A stretch of 48,291 bases of DNA from Paracoccus shandongensis (GCF_017315735.1 NZ_JAFLRK010000027.1:1-48291), one strand, 5' to 3'. Counted from the stretch's first letter, positions 1 through 8,385 are shown. A program made the numbers and translations. Notes: generated by a model from the sequence alone, not told the origin.

Positions 1-124
1 TGGCGGCGGCGCGGGCGGGCGACAGGGGCTGCGGCTGCGGCAGCCGCGCGGGCTTGTCCGCGCCGCCCGGGGCCCGCGCCCGAAGCAAGGCCCGCAGCCG
101 TCCCGCCTGTCCCTGTTGCGCCAT
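1..124 (-). CDS. 5' end of an unidentified gene (runs off the window)
   Basis: An open frame begins with ATG at 124 and runs off the left edge without a stop, giving about 41 residues rich in Ala, Arg, Pro and Gln (it starts MAQQGQAGRL). A weak GGGG lies upstream on the minus strand. It follows the histidine kinase with a 63-base gap in the same direction, so it may be the last gene of that operon. The composition is low complexity and I recognise no domain. It could be a spurious frame in GC-rich DNA. Confidence 0.35.
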   Translation of the reverse strand, partial: MAQQGQAGRLRALLRARAPGGADKPARLPQPQPLSPARAAA

Positions 125-187
125 GATGAACCCCGAATCGCCCGTTTCCTGTTTCCGCACTGTGGCAAGAAGCGGTTGAGAAAGGGT

Positions 188-2839
188 TTATGCCCGCCGC
201 AGCCCCGCATTGACCGGCACCGGCGGGCGGCGAGGCAGCAGGATGCGGAAGGCCGCGCCCCCCTGGCCGGGCAGATAGGTGATTTCCCCGCCCAGGTTCG
301 CCATGATTTCCCTGCAGATCGCCAGGCCAAGGCCCGCGCCCCCGGCCCGGGCGGGGTCGTTCAGGCGGGCGAACTTCTCGAAGATGAGAGCCTGGCGCGC
401 GGTCTCGATCCCCGAGCCGTTGTCGATGATGTCGATCTGCGCGCCGCCGCGCAGGGTCCGGCGGACGCGGATCGTCAGGATGGGGGGTTCGGCGTCGCAA
501 TACTTGCGGGCGTTGCTGATGACGTTGATCAGCACCTGCAGCAGCCGGTCGGGATCGGTGATCACGCCCACATATTCGGCCAGCGGTTCCCGGTCCACGC
601 GGAACACCCGCTCGGGCCGCGTGGCCGAGGCGGCGGACAGCGCGCGCTCGATCAGGTCGTGCAGGTTGGCGGGCGTGATCGACAGCTGCGCCTGGCCGCT
701 TTCCAGCACCGACAGATCCAGCAGGTCGTCCAGCAGCCGGGTCAGGCGCCCCGATTCGTCATAGATGATCTTGGCGAAGCGGTCGCGGTCGGCCGGGGGC
801 AGGTCCGGCGTGCGCAGGATTTCCGAAAACGCCCGGACCGAGGTCATGGGCGTGCGCAATTCGTGGCTGATCTGGCCCAGGAAGGCGTCCTTCTGCACCG
901 ACAGGGCGGTCAGCTTGTCGTTCGCCTCGCGCAACTGGCGGGCGGTGCGGGCCAGCTCGGCGGTGGCGTTTTCCAGGCGCTGCGTTTCCTCCTTGGCGCG
1001 CTGCGCCTCGGTCGCGACCTGCATCAGGTCCGACACGGTCAGTTCCGCCCCGCCCGCCACGCTGTCGATCATCGCGTGCGCGGTGGCCGCCCCGATGGAC
1101 CCCGCCAGCCGCCGTTCCAGCCGCGTCAGGAAGCGCGGCGTCAGGTCGGGCAGATAACCCGACTTGCCCTGGAAGGCGGCCTCGGACCGGAAGAAGCGCA
1201 AGGCGTCCTCGGCCCCCCAGACGCGGCGGGCCATGACCAGCAGCGGCTCGGCCTGGTCGGCGCTGCGCGCGAGGCGGCTGTGGCGGATCGGGTCCACGGC
1301 GCTGACGAAGGACAGGCCTTGCAGGCGTTCCACCGGGTCGGGCATCCCGAAGATCGACAGCCCGATGAAGGCCAGTGTGTTCACCGCCAGCGACAGGAAG
1401 ATCGCGAAGGCCAGCGGATCGACCCCGGCAGGCACCGGCGGGGGCGCCCCGATCCCGACCGAGGGCAGAAAGATCATCGCCAGCCACAACAGGAAACCGC
1501 TTCCCACCCCGGCAAAGGCGCCGCGCCGGTTGGCCCCCCGCCACAAGAGCCCGCCGATCATCGCGGGCAGCACCTGCGCCATGCCGGTAAAGGCCACCAG
1601 CCCCATGGCCGCCAGCGCGGCGGTGCCGCCGCTGGCCTGGTAATAGATCCAGCCCACCGCCATGACCGCCAGGATCGCCAGCCGCCGGGCGTTCAGGACG
1701 AAGCCGCGCAGATCCTCGGGGTCGTCCCCCTGCGGCTTGCGGCGCAGCATCAGCCACAGCGGCACCAGCCAGTGGTTGGAAATCATCGTGGCCAGCGCGA
1801 TGGTGCAGACCACCACCATCGAGGTCGCCGCCGAGAATCCGCCCAGGAAGACCAGGAAGGCCAGCCAGTTCTGCCCCGACTGCGCGGGCAGCGTCAGGAC
1901 ATACAGGTCGGGATTGGCATCCGGGGGCAGAAGCTGCCGGCCCATCACGGCGATGGGCAGCACGAACAGCGACATGGCGAACAGATAGGCCGGGAAGGCC
2001 CAGCCGGCGGTGGCCAGGCGATCCTCGTCCGCGGCCTCGACCACCAACACCTGGAACATGCGGGGCAAGGCGATGACCGCCGCGCCGGACACGATGATCA
2101 GGGCGGTCCAGCGGTCGGGTTGCAGGATCCAGCCCGGATCGCCCTTTCGCTGCGCGATGCGGTCCAGCATGTCGGCGGGGCCGTCCGCCAGGCCCCAGAC
2201 CACGAAGACGCCAAGCACCAGAAAGGCCATCAGCTTGACCAGCGCCTCCAGCGCGATGGCGGTGACGACGCCGTGGTGGCGCTCGTCGGCGGCAAGGTTG
2301 CGGGTGCCGAACAGGATCGTGAACAGCGCCAGCCCCGCCGCCACCCACAACGCCGTGCCGCCGCTTCCCACCATCGGAATGTCGGTCAGGCTGTCGGTGG
2401 CGAAGACCTCGAAGGACAGGCTGACCGATTGCAGTTGCAGCGCGACATAGGGCGTGGCCGCGATCACCGCGATCAGCGTGACCAGCGCCGCCAGCCGGTT
2501 CGACTTGCCGAACCGGGCCGAGATGAGATCCGCGATGGACGTGACATGGTGCATCCGCGCCACCCGCACCAGGCGGCGCAGCCCCCACCAGGCGCCGGTG
2601 AAGACCACCGTCGGCCCCAGATAGATCGTGGCGAATTCCAGCCCCGACCGGCTGGCGTAGCCAACCGCGCCGTAAAACGTCCAGGCCGAGCAATAGACCG
2701 ACAGCGACAGCGTATAGACCGCCGGATAGTCCAGCCAGCGCACCCGCCCCCGCGACGCCGCGCGGTCGGCGGCAAAGGCCACGCCGAACATCAGCGCGAC
2801 ATAGGTCAGGCAGCCCGCGACCAGCGCCTCAAAGGGCAT
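188..2839 (-). CDS. SLC5-type transporter / sensor histidine kinase fusion (CrbS-like)
   Basis: This 883-residue membrane protein joins a sodium:solute-symporter-like domain (about residues 1-500, a dozen or so hydrophobic helices) to a STAC-like linker (about 525-605), a short coiled coil (610-650) and a kinase core. The kinase has phosphoacceptor His659 in GQISHELRTP, N-box Asn776, G1 DNGSG at 806-810 and G2 AGLGLA at 835-840. There is no C-terminal receiver. The architecture matches CrbS/CbrA-type kinases, which couple solute transport or sensing to control of carbon use; in some gammaproteobacteria CrbS governs acs. Its start at 2839 lies 11 bases inside the upstream two-helix gene, and a stand-alone receiver precedes that, so the three form one operon. 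The ligand here is unknown; acetate or another small acid is an inference. Confidence 0.88.
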   Translation of the reverse strand: MPFEALVAGCLTYVALMFGVAFAADRAASRGRVRWLDYPAVYTLSLSVYCSAWTFYGAVGYASRSGLEFATIYLGPTVVFTGAWWGLRRLVRVARMHHVTSIADLISARFGKSNRLAALVTLIAVIAATPYVALQLQSVSLSFEVFATDSLTDIPMVGSGGTALWVAAGLALFTILFGTRNLAADERHHGVVTAIALEALVKLMAFLVLGVFVVWGLADGPADMLDRIAQRKGDPGWILQPDRWTALIIVSGAAVIALPRMFQVLVVEAADEDRLATAGWAFPAYLFAMSLFVLPIAVMGRQLLPPDANPDLYVLTLPAQSGQNWLAFLVFLGGFSAATSMVVVCTIALATMISNHWLVPLWLMLRRKPQGDDPEDLRGFVLNARRLAILAVMAVGWIYYQASGGTAALAAMGLVAFTGMAQVLPAMIGGLLWRGANRRGAFAGVGSGFLLWLAMIFLPSVGIGAPPPVPAGVDPLAFAIFLSLAVNTLAFIGLSIFGMPDPVERLQGLSFVSAVDPIRHSRLARSADQAEPLLVMARRVWGAEDALRFFRSEAAFQGKSGYLPDLTPRFLTRLERRLAGSIGAATAHAMIDSVAGGAELTVSDLMQVATEAQRAKEETQRLENATAELARTARQLREANDKLTALSVQKDAFLGQISHELRTPMTSVRAFSEILRTPDLPPADRDRFAKIIYDESGRLTRLLDDLLDLSVLESGQAQLSITPANLHDLIERALSAASATRPERVFRVDREPLAEYVGVITDPDRLLQVLINVISNARKYCDAEPPILTIRVRRTLRGGAQIDIIDNGSGIETARQALIFEKFARLNDPARAGGAGLGLAICREIMANLGGEITYLPGQGGAAFRILLPRRPPVPVNAGLRRA

Positions 2840-3110
2840 GGTCGTCCTCCTCCGCGATGGCCTGGCTGGCGCGCAGGGTGGCGGCGTCGGCGCGGCGCAG
2901 GGCGCGGTGCAGCGCCCAGATGGCGGCGATCAGACCGGCCCAGATGCCGAACAGCCAGACCGCGCCGCCCGCAAAGCTGGCAAGCGCGGGCATCCACCAG
3001 ACCGGCACCAGGATCAGCCCCGCCGCCAGCACCGGCAGCACGCGCGCCGCGTCGCCCAACCGCCTGCGGCGGAACGAGGCGCGTTCAAGGAACAAGGGCC
3101 GGTCGGGCAT
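2829..3110 (-). CDS. Small two-helix membrane protein linked to the SLC5 kinase
   Basis: This 93-residue protein has two predicted membrane helices (about 23-41 and 46-68), a basic N-terminus (SFRRRR) and an acidic C-terminal tail (AEEDDHAL). It ends 11 bases inside the kinase start and begins 3 bases after the receiver gene, so translation is probably coupled. Many SLC5 transporters are encoded next to a small two-helix partner (DUF4212 or DUF485 types). I see that layout here but cannot assign this sequence to either family. A role as an accessory subunit of the kinase's transporter domain is inference. Confidence 0.75.
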   Translation of the reverse strand: MPDRPLFLERASFRRRRLGDAARVLPVLAAGLILVPVWWMPALASFAGGAVWLFGIWAGLIAAIWALHRALRRADAATLRASQAIAEEDDHAL

Positions 3111-3113
3111 GGC

Positions 3114-3470
3114 CTAGTTCAGCATCCCGCGCACCAGCGCGCGCAACTCGTCATTGGCAAAGGGCTTTGCCAGCACCGCATCGGCCTGCGGCAGGGCCAG
3201 GGACGCCTGCCCCCGCGCGGTCAGCATCAGCACCGGGGTCGCGGCCAGGCGCGGATCGTGGTCGCCGCGCAATTCCGCCAGGATCTCGGTCCCCGAGCGG
3301 TGCGGCAGCATCACGTCCAGGATCACCAGCCGGGGCTTTTCGCTGCGGATCGCCTCTATCCCGCCAAGGCCGTCGGGATGCAGCCCGACCTGCCAGCCCT
3401 CGCGCGTCAGGATGAAGCGCACCGCCTCGGCGATGTTCGGTTCGTCCTCGATCATCAGGATGTCGAGCAT
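3114..3470 (-). CDS. Stand-alone response regulator receiver (CheY-like)
   Basis: This 118-residue protein is a receiver domain only. Acidic pocket residues are Glu8 and Asp9, the phosphoacceptor is Asp52 in VILDVMLP, the switch Thr is Thr84, and the conserved Lys is Lys102 in LAKPF. There is no output domain, so it must act through protein contacts or as a phosphate relay or sink. It is the first gene of the operon with the two-helix protein and the SLC5 kinase. A close relative with the same Asp52 placement lies at 25021-25383 downstream of acs, which suggests a duplicated receiver serving the same kinase. Confidence 0.9.
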   Translation of the reverse strand: MLDILMIEDEPNIAEAVRFILTREGWQVGLHPDGLGGIEAIRSEKPRLVILDVMLPHRSGTEILAELRGDHDPRLAATPVLMLTARGQASLALPQADAVLAKPFANDELRALVRGMLN

Positions 3471-3546
3471 ACCGCCAGGGCCCCCTCTCCCTCGGGCATT
3501 TGTCCCGATAATGTGACGCGAAGGTCATGGCTGTCAAAGCCTGTCT

Positions 3547-4800
3547 TCAGGCCGTCCCCAGGATCGAGGGCTCGCGCCGCGCCACGCAGTCGGCGCGCGG
3601 GCAGATGCGGCAGGCGGGGCCGATCAGCAGGTCGGGGCGGGCGGGCGATCCGGGTTCCTCGGGCAGGATCAGCATCTGCGCGCGGGTCAGCACCGGGCCG
3701 CCCGTGCCCAGCGGCTGGTCGCGCGTGGCCAGCGACAGGGTGCGGAAGCGTCGGCCCGAAGGCGCCTCGACCAGGTTGGCCACGGCGGTCTGGGGCATGG
3801 CAAGCGCCTGGAACAGCGGCCAGAGCGGGCAGGCATCGCCCGGCCGGGGCAGGGGAAAGCCGGGCGCGGGGCGGCGCAGCGTCAGCGCGCCGGACCCGTC
3901 GCAGACCAGCAGCCCCGCCCCTTCAAAGCCTGCAGGCTTCAGCACGGCCAGCCGCCGCATCACCAGATCCAGCGGCACGCGCAGCCGGGCGGCCATGCGC
4001 AGGGGGTCGGGATCGACGGCGGCTTCCGCCAGGGCGTCGTCGGGCAGCGCCGCGCGGTCGCCCTCCATCTGCCGCAGATGGGCGCGCGCCAGCGCCCGCG
4101 CGGCGTCGGACGCCAGGTCGCCCGCCCCTTCGACCGGGGGGGCGCCTGCGGCAAGCCAGGCCTCGACCTCCTCTTGCGGCGTATAGATCGCGCCCTGCGT
4201 GTCGAAGCTGTCCAGATAGGCCACCAGCGCCTGCGCGGTGGATGACAGGCGCAGGCTGTCCGCATCCAGGTTCGCGTGGAACCGCGCCCGCCAGTCGGGC
4301 GGGATCTCGCCCCCCTCGGCCAGGATGGAGGCCGTGGAGCGGACCGAGGTGACGGCGGACAGAACCTCGTGCAGCGTGGTCAGCAGATAGGGATCCTGCG
4401 TCATGCGGTCCGACAGCGTGACAAGCTGGCGTTCCAGCCCGTCGGCCCGCCGCGCGAGCGCGATCACCGCCCCCGCCCAGCCTGGGAATCGGGCCAGCAG
4501 CTCGGGCGCCTGGTCCACCTCGGGGGCGGCATCGTCGGGCAGGCGCACGGCGGCCTCGCGCAGGGCGGCGATCAGCGCCTCCTCTCGCCCCTCGGCCAGT
4601 TCGGTTGCCGAAACCTCCAGCGCGGCGGCCAGGCGCAGCACCAGATGATCGCCCACGGGACGGCGGTTGTGTTCGATCAGGTTCAGATAGGCGGCCGAGA
4701 TCCCCGCCGCCCGCGCCACGTCCGCCTGCCGCCGCGACAGCGCCAGGCGGCGTTCGCGGATGCGGGTTCCGGTCAGGATGCGGCTGCCATGCTGCTTCAT
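3547..4800 (-). CDS. ScfR-family XRE transcriptional regulator (copy 1)
   Basis: A 417-residue regulator with an N-terminal XRE helix-turn-helix (about residues 12-66, with AAYLNLIEHNRRP as recognition region), a long IrrE-like middle part without an HExxH metalloprotease motif, and a C-terminal DUF2083-like module ending in CRICPRADC (Cys397, Cys400, Cys405). Short-chain fatty-acyl regulators of this class (RamB, PccR) bind acyl-CoA esters and control acetate or propionate pathways. The open frame extends upstream to 4977, but the family-like start is ATG 4800 (MKQHGSRI). It is transcribed divergently from a second ScfR gene. Target genes are not evident from its own sequence. Confidence 0.82.
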   Translation of the reverse strand: MKQHGSRILTGTRIRERRLALSRRQADVARAAGISAAYLNLIEHNRRPVGDHLVLRLAAALEVSATELAEGREEALIAALREAAVRLPDDAAPEVDQAPELLARFPGWAGAVIALARRADGLERQLVTLSDRMTQDPYLLTTLHEVLSAVTSVRSTASILAEGGEIPPDWRARFHANLDADSLRLSSTAQALVAYLDSFDTQGAIYTPQEEVEAWLAAGAPPVEGAGDLASDAARALARAHLRQMEGDRAALPDDALAEAAVDPDPLRMAARLRVPLDLVMRRLAVLKPAGFEGAGLLVCDGSGALTLRRPAPGFPLPRPGDACPLWPLFQALAMPQTAVANLVEAPSGRRFRTLSLATRDQPLGTGGPVLTRAQMLILPEEPGSPARPDLLIGPACRICPRADCVARREPSILGTA

Positions 4801-4932
4801 GGCCCGATCAAAGCGCGGCGGCGCGGCCCGCGCAAGCCGCAACGATATCTTAGGGTTTTTGCGCCAGGCTGGGTGCATGATCCTGTCATCCGCGACGCCC
4901 CTTCCCGGAATCAAGGCCCTTGTCCGGGCCGC

Positions 4933-4961
4933 TTTGCAAACGCTATGGCGGCTTTTGCAAA
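4933..4961 (+). promoter_or_regulatory. Paired TTTGCAAA operator upstream of ScfR copy 2
   Basis: Two perfect copies of the palindrome TTTGCAAA lie at 4933-4940 and 4954-4961, centres 21 bases (two helical turns) apart, ending 14 bases before the ATG at 4976. TTTGCAAA is the core of the known PccR/RamB operators, usually with a 4-base gap. The wider spacing here would still put both sites on one face of the helix. Position over the likely transcription start suggests negative autoregulation (inference). Confidence 0.72.
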
Positions 4962-4975
4962 GGGGAGGGGACATC

Positions 4976-6373
4976 ATGGCGACTCAGAAGATCTATGCTG
5001 GCACCTCGCTGCGCGAAACGCGGGCGCGCAGCGGACTGACGCAAAAGCGGTTCGCCGACCGGCTGGGGGTGTCCCTGCCCTATCTGTCGCAGATGGAAAA
5101 CAACCACCGGCCGATCTCGGTGGGCGTGCTGCTGCGGCTGGCGCAGGAATTCGGGGTGGACCTGTCCACGCTGGCTGCGGGAGACGCCGAACGCATGGTC
5201 ATCGACATGCAGGAGGCCCTGGCCGACCCCCTGTTCGACGCGGCCCCGCCGCTGGCCGACCTGCGCCTGGCCGCGACCAACGCGCCGGTGCTGGCCCGCG
5301 CCTTCCTGGATCTGTATCGCGCCCATCGCCAAGGCCAGGAACGCCTGGCCGCGCTGGACGAGGCGATCGGCGCATCCGGCCAGAACGCGCTTTCGACGCC
5401 GTGGGAGGAGGTGCGCGACTTCTTCCATTACTGCGACAACTATATCGACGCCGTGGACCGGGCGGCGGAACGCTTTGCCTGCCCGGCGGGCCAGCGGCTG
5501 GACCCCTGGGACGCGGGCGTGGCGGCGCTGGCGCAGCGCGGCATCCGGGTGACGCGCACCGAACTGCCCGTCAACACCGTCTTCCGCCGCGACGGCCAGG
5601 ACATCCAGGTGAACGCCGCCGCCGAACGGCCGACCCAGGTTTTCCAGCTTCTGCACCTTGTCGCGCTGGAACGGCAATCCGACCTGCTGGACGCCACGCT
5701 GGATCTGGCGCGCTTTCGCAGCCAGACGGCGCGGGACGTGGCCCGCGTGGGGCTTGCCAACTATTTCGCGGGCGCGGCGCTGATGCCCTATCGCGCGTTC
5801 CTGTCTGCGGCCCAGGCGGAACGGCACGACCTGGAACGGTTGTCGCATCTCTTCGGCGCCTCGCTGGAACAGGTGGCGCACCGGCTGTCCACCCTGCAAC
5901 GCCCGGGTGCCAAGGGCGTGCCCTTCTTCTTTGTCCGCGTCGATCAGGCGGGCACCATCACCAAGCGCCATTCCGCCACGCGCCTGCAATTCGCCCGCTT
6001 CGGCGGCGCCTGCCCCTTGTGGAACGTCCATCAGGCGTTCGAGCAGCCGGGCCGCTTCCTGCGGCAACTGGCCGAAACGCCGGATGGGGTGCGATACCTG
6101 CTGATGTCGCGCGACGTGTCGAAACACGCGGGCGCCTTCAACGCCCCGGTCCGCCGCTTCGCCATCGGCCTGGGCTGCGAGGTGACGCACGCGGGCACGG
6201 TGGTCTATGCCGACGGGCTGGACCTGACCAAGCCGCGTGCCTTCGAGCCCATCGGGATTTCCTGCCGCATCTGCCCGCGTCCCGATTGCCACCAGCGGTC
6301 CGTGCCGCCCATCGACCGGCCCTTGCGGATCCCTGCGGACCGCAACGGACCCCTTCCCTATGAAATCTCGTGA
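4976..6373 (+). CDS. ScfR-family XRE transcriptional regulator (copy 2, RamB/PccR-like)
   Basis: A 465-residue paralogue of the divergent neighbour. It has an XRE helix-turn-helix at about residues 10-65 (LPYLSQMENNHRPIS), an IrrE-like central region in which HExxH is replaced by HLVALER, and a C-terminal module with CRICPRPDC (Cys430, Cys433, Cys438). KIYAGTSLRETR at the start resembles RamB/PccR proteins that sense acyl-CoA and control the glyoxylate bypass or propionyl-CoA carboxylase. ATG 4976 is chosen because GGGGAGGGG lies just upstream; the frame is open further upstream but lacks homologous sequence. Two TTTGCAAA sites directly upstream suggest autoregulation. Which pathway it serves is not shown here. 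Confidence 0.85.
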   Translation: MATQKIYAGTSLRETRARSGLTQKRFADRLGVSLPYLSQMENNHRPISVGVLLRLAQEFGVDLSTLAAGDAERMVIDMQEALADPLFDAAPPLADLRLAATNAPVLARAFLDLYRAHRQGQERLAALDEAIGASGQNALSTPWEEVRDFFHYCDNYIDAVDRAAERFACPAGQRLDPWDAGVAALAQRGIRVTRTELPVNTVFRRDGQDIQVNAAAERPTQVFQLLHLVALERQSDLLDATLDLARFRSQTARDVARVGLANYFAGAALMPYRAFLSAAQAERHDLERLSHLFGASLEQVAHRLSTLQRPGAKGVPFFFVRVDQAGTITKRHSATRLQFARFGGACPLWNVHQAFEQPGRFLRQLAETPDGVRYLLMSRDVSKHAGAFNAPVRRFAIGLGCEVTHAGTVVYADGLDLTKPRAFEPIGISCRICPRPDCHQRSVPPIDRPLRIPADRNGPLPYEIS

Positions 6374-6551
6374 CCAGGGATCAACATCTTGTGGGTGTCG
6401 GCGGATTTTCGCCCGTTGGGGCAAGGTTCCGCGCATGACCGGAACCGAAAGCCGACCCGCTGTTGCCAGGAAGGCACACATGGGGTTTACCCCGCGCGGA
6501 CTGGAACCAGATCGCCCAACTCACTTGGGACGCCATGACGGGGGACCTGAA

Positions 6552-7853
6552 GTGCCGAACGTGACCAACCGCCTGAATGCCTCGCTGGAACGGATCCTGC
6601 CCGAAAAGCGCCTGTTCCTGCGGCCTGACGACGAAACCCGGTTTGTTCGCCTGCGCCCCCTCACCCAACTGGCCGCGCTTGGCGGCATCACGCTGGCCTT
6701 CGGCTGGACGCTGGTCGCCAGTTCGGTCCTGGCCATCGACGCCATGGGCGCGGGATCGTCGCGCGACGGCATCATCCACACCCAGGCCGCGTTCGAGGAA
6801 CGGCTGACGCAGCTGTCGCAGGAACGCGACGCCCGCGCGGCCGAGGCGCTGGCCGCGCAGAACCGCTTCACCGTCGCGCTGGAGCAAGTGTCCCAGATGC
6901 AATCGCAACTGCTGGCCGCCGAGGAACGGCGCCGCGAGCTGGAGGCCGGGCTGGACGTGGTCCAGTCCTCGCTGCGCGACGCGCTGGCCAACCGCGACGG
7001 GCAGCAGGCGGTGGCCGATGCGGCCGGAACCGATGCGGCGGCCGACCCCGCCCGGCGCGCGGAAGTGACCGCCGCGCTGGACATCGTGACGGGCGAGTTG
7101 CGCCAGGCCGCCGACGAACGCGCCACCGCCGTGCAGGAGGCCGAGCAGGCCCGGCAGGCGGTCGCGGAACTGTCGGTCGAGCGCGCGCAGATCCTGGCGC
7201 GCAACGACGAAATCCTCACCCAGCTGGAAGACGCCGTCACCGTCTCGGTCGAGCCGCTGGACGAGGTGTTCCGGTCCGTCGGCATGAACCCCGAGGACGT
7301 GCTGGAAACGATTCGCGAGGGCTATTCCGGCCAGGGCGGCCCCTTGACGCCGATGGGCTATTCCACGCGCGGCGACGCGGCCCTGACCAACAGCGAGACC
7401 AAGGCCAACCAGATCATCGTCACGCTGGACCAGATGAACACCTATCGCATCGCCATGGAAAAGCTGCCGCTGGCGATGCCGGTGAAGCAGTCCTTCCGCT
7501 ATACCTCGGGCTTCGGGCGCCGCTGGGGCCGCGCGCATGAGGGGGTGGACATGGCCGCCCCGGTCGGCACGCCGGTTCACGCGACGGGCGACGGTGTGGT
7601 GATCCATGCAGGGCGCCAGGGCGCCTATGGCAACCTGATCAAGATCCAGCACGAACTGGGGGTCGAGACCCGCTTCGGGCATCTGTCCCGGATTCGCGTG
7701 AAGGTCGGCCAAAGGGTGTCGCAAGGCGATCTGATCGGTGATATGGGCAATACCGGACGCTCGACCGGGCCGCATCTGCATTACGAGGTGCGCATGAAGG
7801 GTCGGGCCGTTGACCCGATGAGCTTCATCAAGGCTGCAAGCAATGTTCAGTAA
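6552..7853 (+). CDS. M23 (LytM) peptidoglycan peptidase, membrane anchored
   Basis: A 433-residue protein with one membrane helix (about 44-64), a long coiled coil (about 78-235) and a C-terminal LytM domain. All expected residues are present: His329 and Asp333 (HEGVD), His377 (FGHL), and His408/His410 (HLH), so it should be an active zinc endopeptidase cutting peptidoglycan cross-links in the periplasm. The N-terminal region with LPEKRLFLRPDDETRF is typical of Rhodobacteraceae members (DUF5930-like). The start is GTG 6552 with GGGGAC 6 bases upstream; GTG 6561 or ATG 6480 (with AGGAAGG upstream) are alternatives. It overlaps the bactofilin gene by 11 bases, a pairing linked elsewhere to cell-shape control. 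Confidence 0.87.
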   Translation: MPNVTNRLNASLERILPEKRLFLRPDDETRFVRLRPLTQLAALGGITLAFGWTLVASSVLAIDAMGAGSSRDGIIHTQAAFEERLTQLSQERDARAAEALAAQNRFTVALEQVSQMQSQLLAAEERRRELEAGLDVVQSSLRDALANRDGQQAVADAAGTDAAADPARRAEVTAALDIVTGELRQAADERATAVQEAEQARQAVAELSVERAQILARNDEILTQLEDAVTVSVEPLDEVFRSVGMNPEDVLETIREGYSGQGGPLTPMGYSTRGDAALTNSETKANQIIVTLDQMNTYRIAMEKLPLAMPVKQSFRYTSGFGRRWGRAHEGVDMAAPVGTPVHATGDGVVIHAGRQGAYGNLIKIQHELGVETRFGHLSRIRVKVGQRVSQGDLIGDMGNTGRSTGPHLHYEVRMKGRAVDPMSFIKAASNVQ

Positions 7854-8340
7854 GACCCGCGTGACCGAGAAACCGCAAACGCCCCCTGCCCCTGGCACCG
7901 CGACCAGCAATCCCGATGCGCCCGCCGCGACCCCCGGCTTCGAGCGGACGGAAACGCCGGTGACAACGCCCGCGCGCCGGTCCGCGCCGTCGGTCCTATC
8001 CTCGGACCTGACGGTCGTGGGCAACATCCGCACCGAGGGCGACATCCAGATCGAGGGCACGGTCGAGGGCGACATCCGCGCCCATCAGCTGGTGATCGGC
8101 GAGACCGCCACCATCCGGGGCGAGATCGTGGGCGACGAGGTCGTGGTGAACGGCCGCGTGGTGGGCCGCGTGCGCGGGCTGAAGGTGCGCCTGACCGCCA
8201 CCGCGCGGGTGGAAGGCGACATCATCCACAAGACCATCGCCATCGAATCCGGCGCGCATTTCGAGGGCTCGGTCCAGCGGCAGGAAGACCCCCTGGCCAA
8301 CGGCCCGACCAAGAAGCTGGCCCCGCCCGCGTCCGAGTAA
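7843..8340 (+). CDS. Bactofilin (polymer-forming cytoskeletal protein)
   Basis: This 165-residue protein has a disordered Pro/Thr-rich N-terminus (1-45), then a bactofilin (DUF583) beta-helix core with regularly spaced short repeats such as GNIRTEGDIQIEGTVEGDI, and a short polar tail. Bactofilins polymerise without nucleotide at the inner membrane and position cell-wall enzymes. The gene starts inside the 3' end of the LytM peptidase gene (overlap 7843-7853), which strongly implies translational coupling and a shared job in local peptidoglycan remodelling. A good terminator follows at 8359-8385. Confidence 0.92.
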   Translation: MFSKTRVTEKPQTPPAPGTATSNPDAPAATPGFERTETPVTTPARRSAPSVLSSDLTVVGNIRTEGDIQIEGTVEGDIRAHQLVIGETATIRGEIVGDEVVVNGRVVGRVRGLKVRLTATARVEGDIIHKTIAIESGAHFEGSVQRQEDPLANGPTKKLAPPASE

Positions 8341-8358
8341 GCCATCCGTCCTGCCATC

Positions 8359-8385
8359 ACGGCCCGCCATGCGCGGGCCGTTTCG
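8359..8385 (+). terminator. Rho-independent terminator after bactofilin
   Basis: A 9-base-pair GC-rich stem (ACGGCCCGC at 8359-8367 with GCGGGCCGT at 8373-8381) and a 5-base loop, followed by TTCGT. It sits 19 bases after the bactofilin stop. Confidence 0.7.

Noticed and set aside
116..3415. A 1099-residue plus-strand reading frame
   Set aside because: It lies antisense to the kinase, the two-helix protein and the receiver, all with clear motifs. Its translation is Arg/Gln/Gly-rich without domains, typical of a GC-rich shadow frame.
4801..4977. N-terminal extension of ScfR copy 1 to ATG 4977
   Set aside because: The extra 59 residues have no family-like sequence and would run over the divergent promoter and operator. 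ATG 4800 begins at the normal HTH spacing.
4976..6373. Metalloprotease activity in the IrrE-like region of the ScfR proteins
   Set aside because: No HExxH motif is present in either copy.
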